The notes under the pieces: generated by a model
Told to the model about the DNA's origin: nothing
The model's database searches: none
Seen by the model: the letters and a program-made list of their open reading frames with translations, nothing else
Shown: in pieces, positions 6,555 through 8,145 of the stretch
Numbering within the stretch: position 1 is the stretch's first letter
Layout: the number at the start of each line of letters is the position of its first letter
Source of the DNA: Deltaproteobacteria bacterium UBA6930
GTDB taxonomy: Bacteria > Myxococcota_A > UBA9160 > UBA6930
DNA length: 8,145 nt
Assembly (NCBI GenBank): GCA_002450755.1
Contig: DKAI01000120.1
Coordinates: 1-8,145 of the forward strand
Direction of reading: 5' to 3'
Program-made: the position numbers and the translations under genes

Positions 6555-7159
6555 AAGTTTTGCGAGCAGAGGTGGGGCCAGTTGTAGCTGACTCCAAAAA
6601 TTTACCCTGGCCTCAGGCTCCTGAGGTCGCTTTTGTCGGTAGATCTAATGTGGGCAAGTCCTCTCTCTTAAACCGTCTTGTAGGTCGAAAGAAGCTGGCA
6701 TATACGAGTTCAGCACCGGGCAAGACTCGGCTCATCCATTTCTATAGTGTGGATAGAAGTACGGGCCGGATCTGGTTTGTAGACCTTCCAGGGTATGGCT
6801 ATGCGAAAGTTTCTAAAAGGGAGAGTAAAAGCTGGAGACCTTTAGTAGAGGGTTATTTAGATTCCGACAGGCCCCTTGCTGTGGCCATTCTGCTGCAAGA
6901 CATTCGTAGGAACCCTGGAGAAGATGAGCAGAGGCTTCTGGACTGGTTAACCGTTCGTGGAATTTCTGTTCTCGTAGTAGTAACTAAGGCTGATAAAATA
7001 AAACCTGGACGGAGAGAACAGGCACTACGTGGCATTTGCAGCAAGCTAGCGTTAGAACCGACTCAACTTGTCGTTACTTCCAGCCAAACGGGCGAGGGTA
7101 CTGAGAAATTATGGCAGGGGATTAATTCTGGTTTAGAACAAATGAGGACATTGGCTTAA
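6551..7159 (+). CDS. engB: EngB (YihA/YsxC), ribosome-assembly GTPase
   Basis: EngB is a cytoplasmic TrmE-Era-EngA-type GTPase needed for maturation of the large ribosomal subunit in many bacteria. The product is 202 residues, typical for the family. Visible motifs are G1 GRSNVGKS at 30-37, the switch I segment with PGKTR at 56-60 (T59), G3 DLPGYGYAKVS at 78-88, G4 TKAD at 145-148 and G5 SSQTGEG at 177-183. The family mark RSNVGKSSLLN and the P-G-Y-G-Y-A pattern separate it from Era and Der. The ATG start overlaps the upstream aminotransferase stop (ATGA) and has AGGTG five bases ahead. The TAA stop lies in a TTAA shared with the stop of the convergent cofE. The aminotransferase partner is not known to me to be functionally linked, so co-transcription is probably a housekeeping arrangement. 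Confidence 0.97.
   Translation: MKVLRAEVGPVVADSKNLPWPQAPEVAFVGRSNVGKSSLLNRLVGRKKLAYTSSAPGKTRLIHFYSVDRSTGRIWFVDLPGYGYAKVSKRESKSWRPLVEGYLDSDRPLAVAILLQDIRRNPGEDEQRLLDWLTVRGISVLVVVTKADKIKPGRREQALRGICSKLALEPTQLVVTSSQTGEGTEKLWQGINSGLEQMRTLA
7156..7159. other. Shared TTAA: overlapping stop codons of convergent engB and cofE
   Basis: The plus-strand TAA at 7157-7159 ends engB and the minus-strand TAA at 7158-7156 ends cofE, so the two coding regions overlap by four bases on opposite strands. No intergenic space exists for a conventional terminator; any terminator for either unit must lie within the other gene. Confidence 0.9.
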
Positions 7160-7911
7160 CGAAAGAGGTCCTCACTGGGATTACGGATTAGATCTGCTAC
7201 GCAACCCTCCCCAGTAACGGGTACTCCAGTCACCCAAACCGCTGGTATGCCCGAGTCCTTTTGCATAAGCATTCCTGCCGCAGCAGCGAGCTGGTCAACC
7301 GTTGCTGCAGTTGTTACGACTAATTCGCGACCGGCCAAATCTGTCTGACCTCTAAAATCGTCGATAGGTGCGATCCCAGATGAACCTATTGCGACGTCCA
7401 CAAGCCCTTCTCTCCAAGGCCTCCCGAATGTGTCCGTTATCACAACCGCGAGACGCTGCCCTCCTAGCTCTTCTAATCCCTTTCTCAGTTGGTTTGCGGA
7501 CTCGTCTGGGTTTAACGGAAGCAACACGGCTATGTCCTCTCCAGGCGCGTTGCTCAGATCCACACCAGCGTTAGCGCAAACAAATCCATGGCGAGTTTCA
7601 GTTATGAGCACTCTGTTACCATGGCGTACAATTGCCTCGCTCTCTTGGAGGACGACTTCCATGTGTCGAGGATCCTTTTCGTCCTCGCGAGCAATTTCCC
7701 GAGCCTTTTCGCTTGGCGTTACTTTCGACATTGAGACGAGTCGATCCTCGGCCTTGGATATCACTTTTTGAGCGACAACGAGGATCCCGTCTTTTAATTC
7801 TAGGCCGATCTTCTGGGCACATTTGGTTATTACAAGTGCCAAGTCATCCTGTGGAGTAATTAATGGAATTCCAAGAATAGGGAACAGCGATATGGACGGA
7901 GTTACTTTCAT
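7156..7911 (-). CDS. cofE: CofE, coenzyme F420-0:L-glutamate ligase
   Basis: CofE adds L-glutamate residues to F420-0 using GTP, making the polyglutamate tail of the redox cofactor F420 in the cytoplasm. The product is 251 residues, the size of the single-domain archaeal-type enzyme, and lacks the C-terminal nitroreductase-like domain of actinobacterial FbiB. Visible family segments are GIPLITPQDDL at 14-24, VVAQKVISKAEDR at 46-58, ETRHGFVCANAGVD at 105-118, TDTFGRPWREGLVDVAIG at 159-176, DDFRGQTDLAGREL at 184-197 and AAGMLMQK at 211-218. The ATG at 7911 has AAGGA four bases upstream and overlaps the stop of the preceding cofC-like gene as ATGA. Its stop is shared with engB as TTAA. The pairing with cofC supports a true F420 role rather than another ligase of the fold. 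No key segment appears missing. Confidence 0.95.
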   Translation of the reverse strand: MKVTPSISLFPILGIPLITPQDDLALVITKCAQKIGLELKDGILVVAQKVISKAEDRLVSMSKVTPSEKAREIAREDEKDPRHMEVVLQESEAIVRHGNRVLITETRHGFVCANAGVDLSNAPGEDIAVLLPLNPDESANQLRKGLEELGGQRLAVVITDTFGRPWREGLVDVAIGSSGIAPIDDFRGQTDLAGRELVVTTAATVDQLAAAAGMLMQKDSGIPAVWVTGVPVTGEGCVADLIRNPSEDLFR

Positions 7912-8145
7912 GTTTTCCTTTCCAGGTCCAACCCGTTGAGAACTTGCTTTGTGTACTTGGCTCCGGGGTTCGCGAGAAGAGCAGCGACATCGGCTACTCG
8001 ATCCAGGTCAACTACCATGGATGGCAAATTTAGTTCTGTGTAGGGCATACCGGCTTTTTTGACTAAATCTCGATGTGTACTAGCGCTGTCTTTACCGAAT
8101 CGATTTGGTAAGGCGTCTGCCGGAGCCCGTAGTAATGCCGAGGAA
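7908..8145 (-). CDS. cofC: CofC-like 2-phospho-L-lactate (or phosphoenolpyruvate) guanylyltransferase, C-terminal 78 residues (cut by window edge)
   Basis: This open frame enters from the right edge and was found by translating the minus strand; it is too short to stand out by length alone. The 78 visible residues start with SSALLRAPADALPNRFGKDS, followed by T-H-R-D-L and, after a short gap, LNLPSMVVDLDRVADVAALL. This matches the C-terminal part of CofC/FbiD-type nucleotidyltransferases: the N-A-L-L-x-x-P-x-D-A-x-x-x-R-F-G segment, a D-S-x-x-x-H segment, and an L-P-x-x-x-x-D-x-D segment before the final helix. CofC activates a phosphorylated three-carbon acid with GTP in F420 synthesis; the bacterial substrate (2-phospholactate, phosphoenolpyruvate or 3-phosphoglycerate) cannot be told from this fragment. 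Its TGA overlaps the cofE ATG as ATGA, which strengthens the call. The N-terminal nucleotide-binding part is outside the window. Confidence 0.8.
   Translation of the reverse strand, partial: SSALLRAPADALPNRFGKDSASTHRDLVKKAGMPYTELNLPSMVVDLDRVADVAALLANPGAKYTKQVLNGLDLERKT
7916..7920 (-). promoter_or_regulatory. Ribosome binding site for cofE
   Basis: The coding strand reads AAGGA followed by four bases and the ATG at 7911. It lies within the last codons of the upstream cofC-like gene and supports the cofE start. Confidence 0.5.

Noticed and set aside
7430..7771. 113-residue plus-strand open frame antisense to cofE
   Set aside because: It is Ser/Arg-rich with no recognisable motif and lies wholly within the well-supported cofE on the other strand.

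Overview
The window is a tightly packed bacterial chromosome segment with eight genes, two of them cut by the window edges. They form three transcription blocks. There is no rRNA, tRNA, mobile element or CRISPR array that I can see. The longest stretch without a gene is about 136 bases.

Block 1 (minus strand, about 5275 down to 1) is a cytochrome c maturation (System I, Ccm) operon in the order ccmE, ccmF, an unnamed membrane-anchored zinc-ribbon protein, ccmA, ccmB (cut by the left edge). CcmA and CcmB form the ABC exporter core. CcmE carries haem in the periplasm, and CcmF is the haem-handling/haem lyase membrane protein. The unnamed 587-residue protein has a signal peptide, a periplasmic beta-rich region with a visible internal duplication, one membrane helix, a CcmI-like helical stretch and a cytoplasmic C4 zinc ribbon. 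CcmE carries cysteine in place of the usual haem-binding histidine and phenylalanine in place of the usual tyrosine, so this is a divergent form of the variant System I known from archaea and former Deltaproteobacteria. No ccmC, ccmD, ccmG or ccmH is in view; ccmC may lie beyond the left edge.

Block 2 (plus strand, about 5412 to 7159) is divergent from ccmE. It holds a class I/II PLP aminotransferase overlapping engB, the ribosome-assembly GTPase.

Block 3 (minus strand, 8145 down to 7156) converges on engB. It holds the 3' end of a cofC-like gene (the guanylyltransferase of coenzyme F420 synthesis) overlapping a complete cofE (F420-0:L-glutamate ligase). The window therefore suggests an organism that makes both c-type cytochromes and F420.

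Gene packing is extreme. Five of the six same-strand junctions are 4-nt ATGA stop/start overlaps, and the convergent engB and cofE genes share a TTAA so that their stop codons overlap on opposite strands. The genes not entered through an ATGA overlap (ccmE, ccmF, aminotransferase) appear to use TTG or GTG starts.

Organism, by inference only: a Gram-negative, uncultivated-type bacterium with a streamlined genome and fairly balanced base composition. Variant System I Ccm plus F420 genes would fit a lineage of, or near, the former Deltaproteobacteria or a neighbouring candidate phylum. The sequence alone does not settle this.
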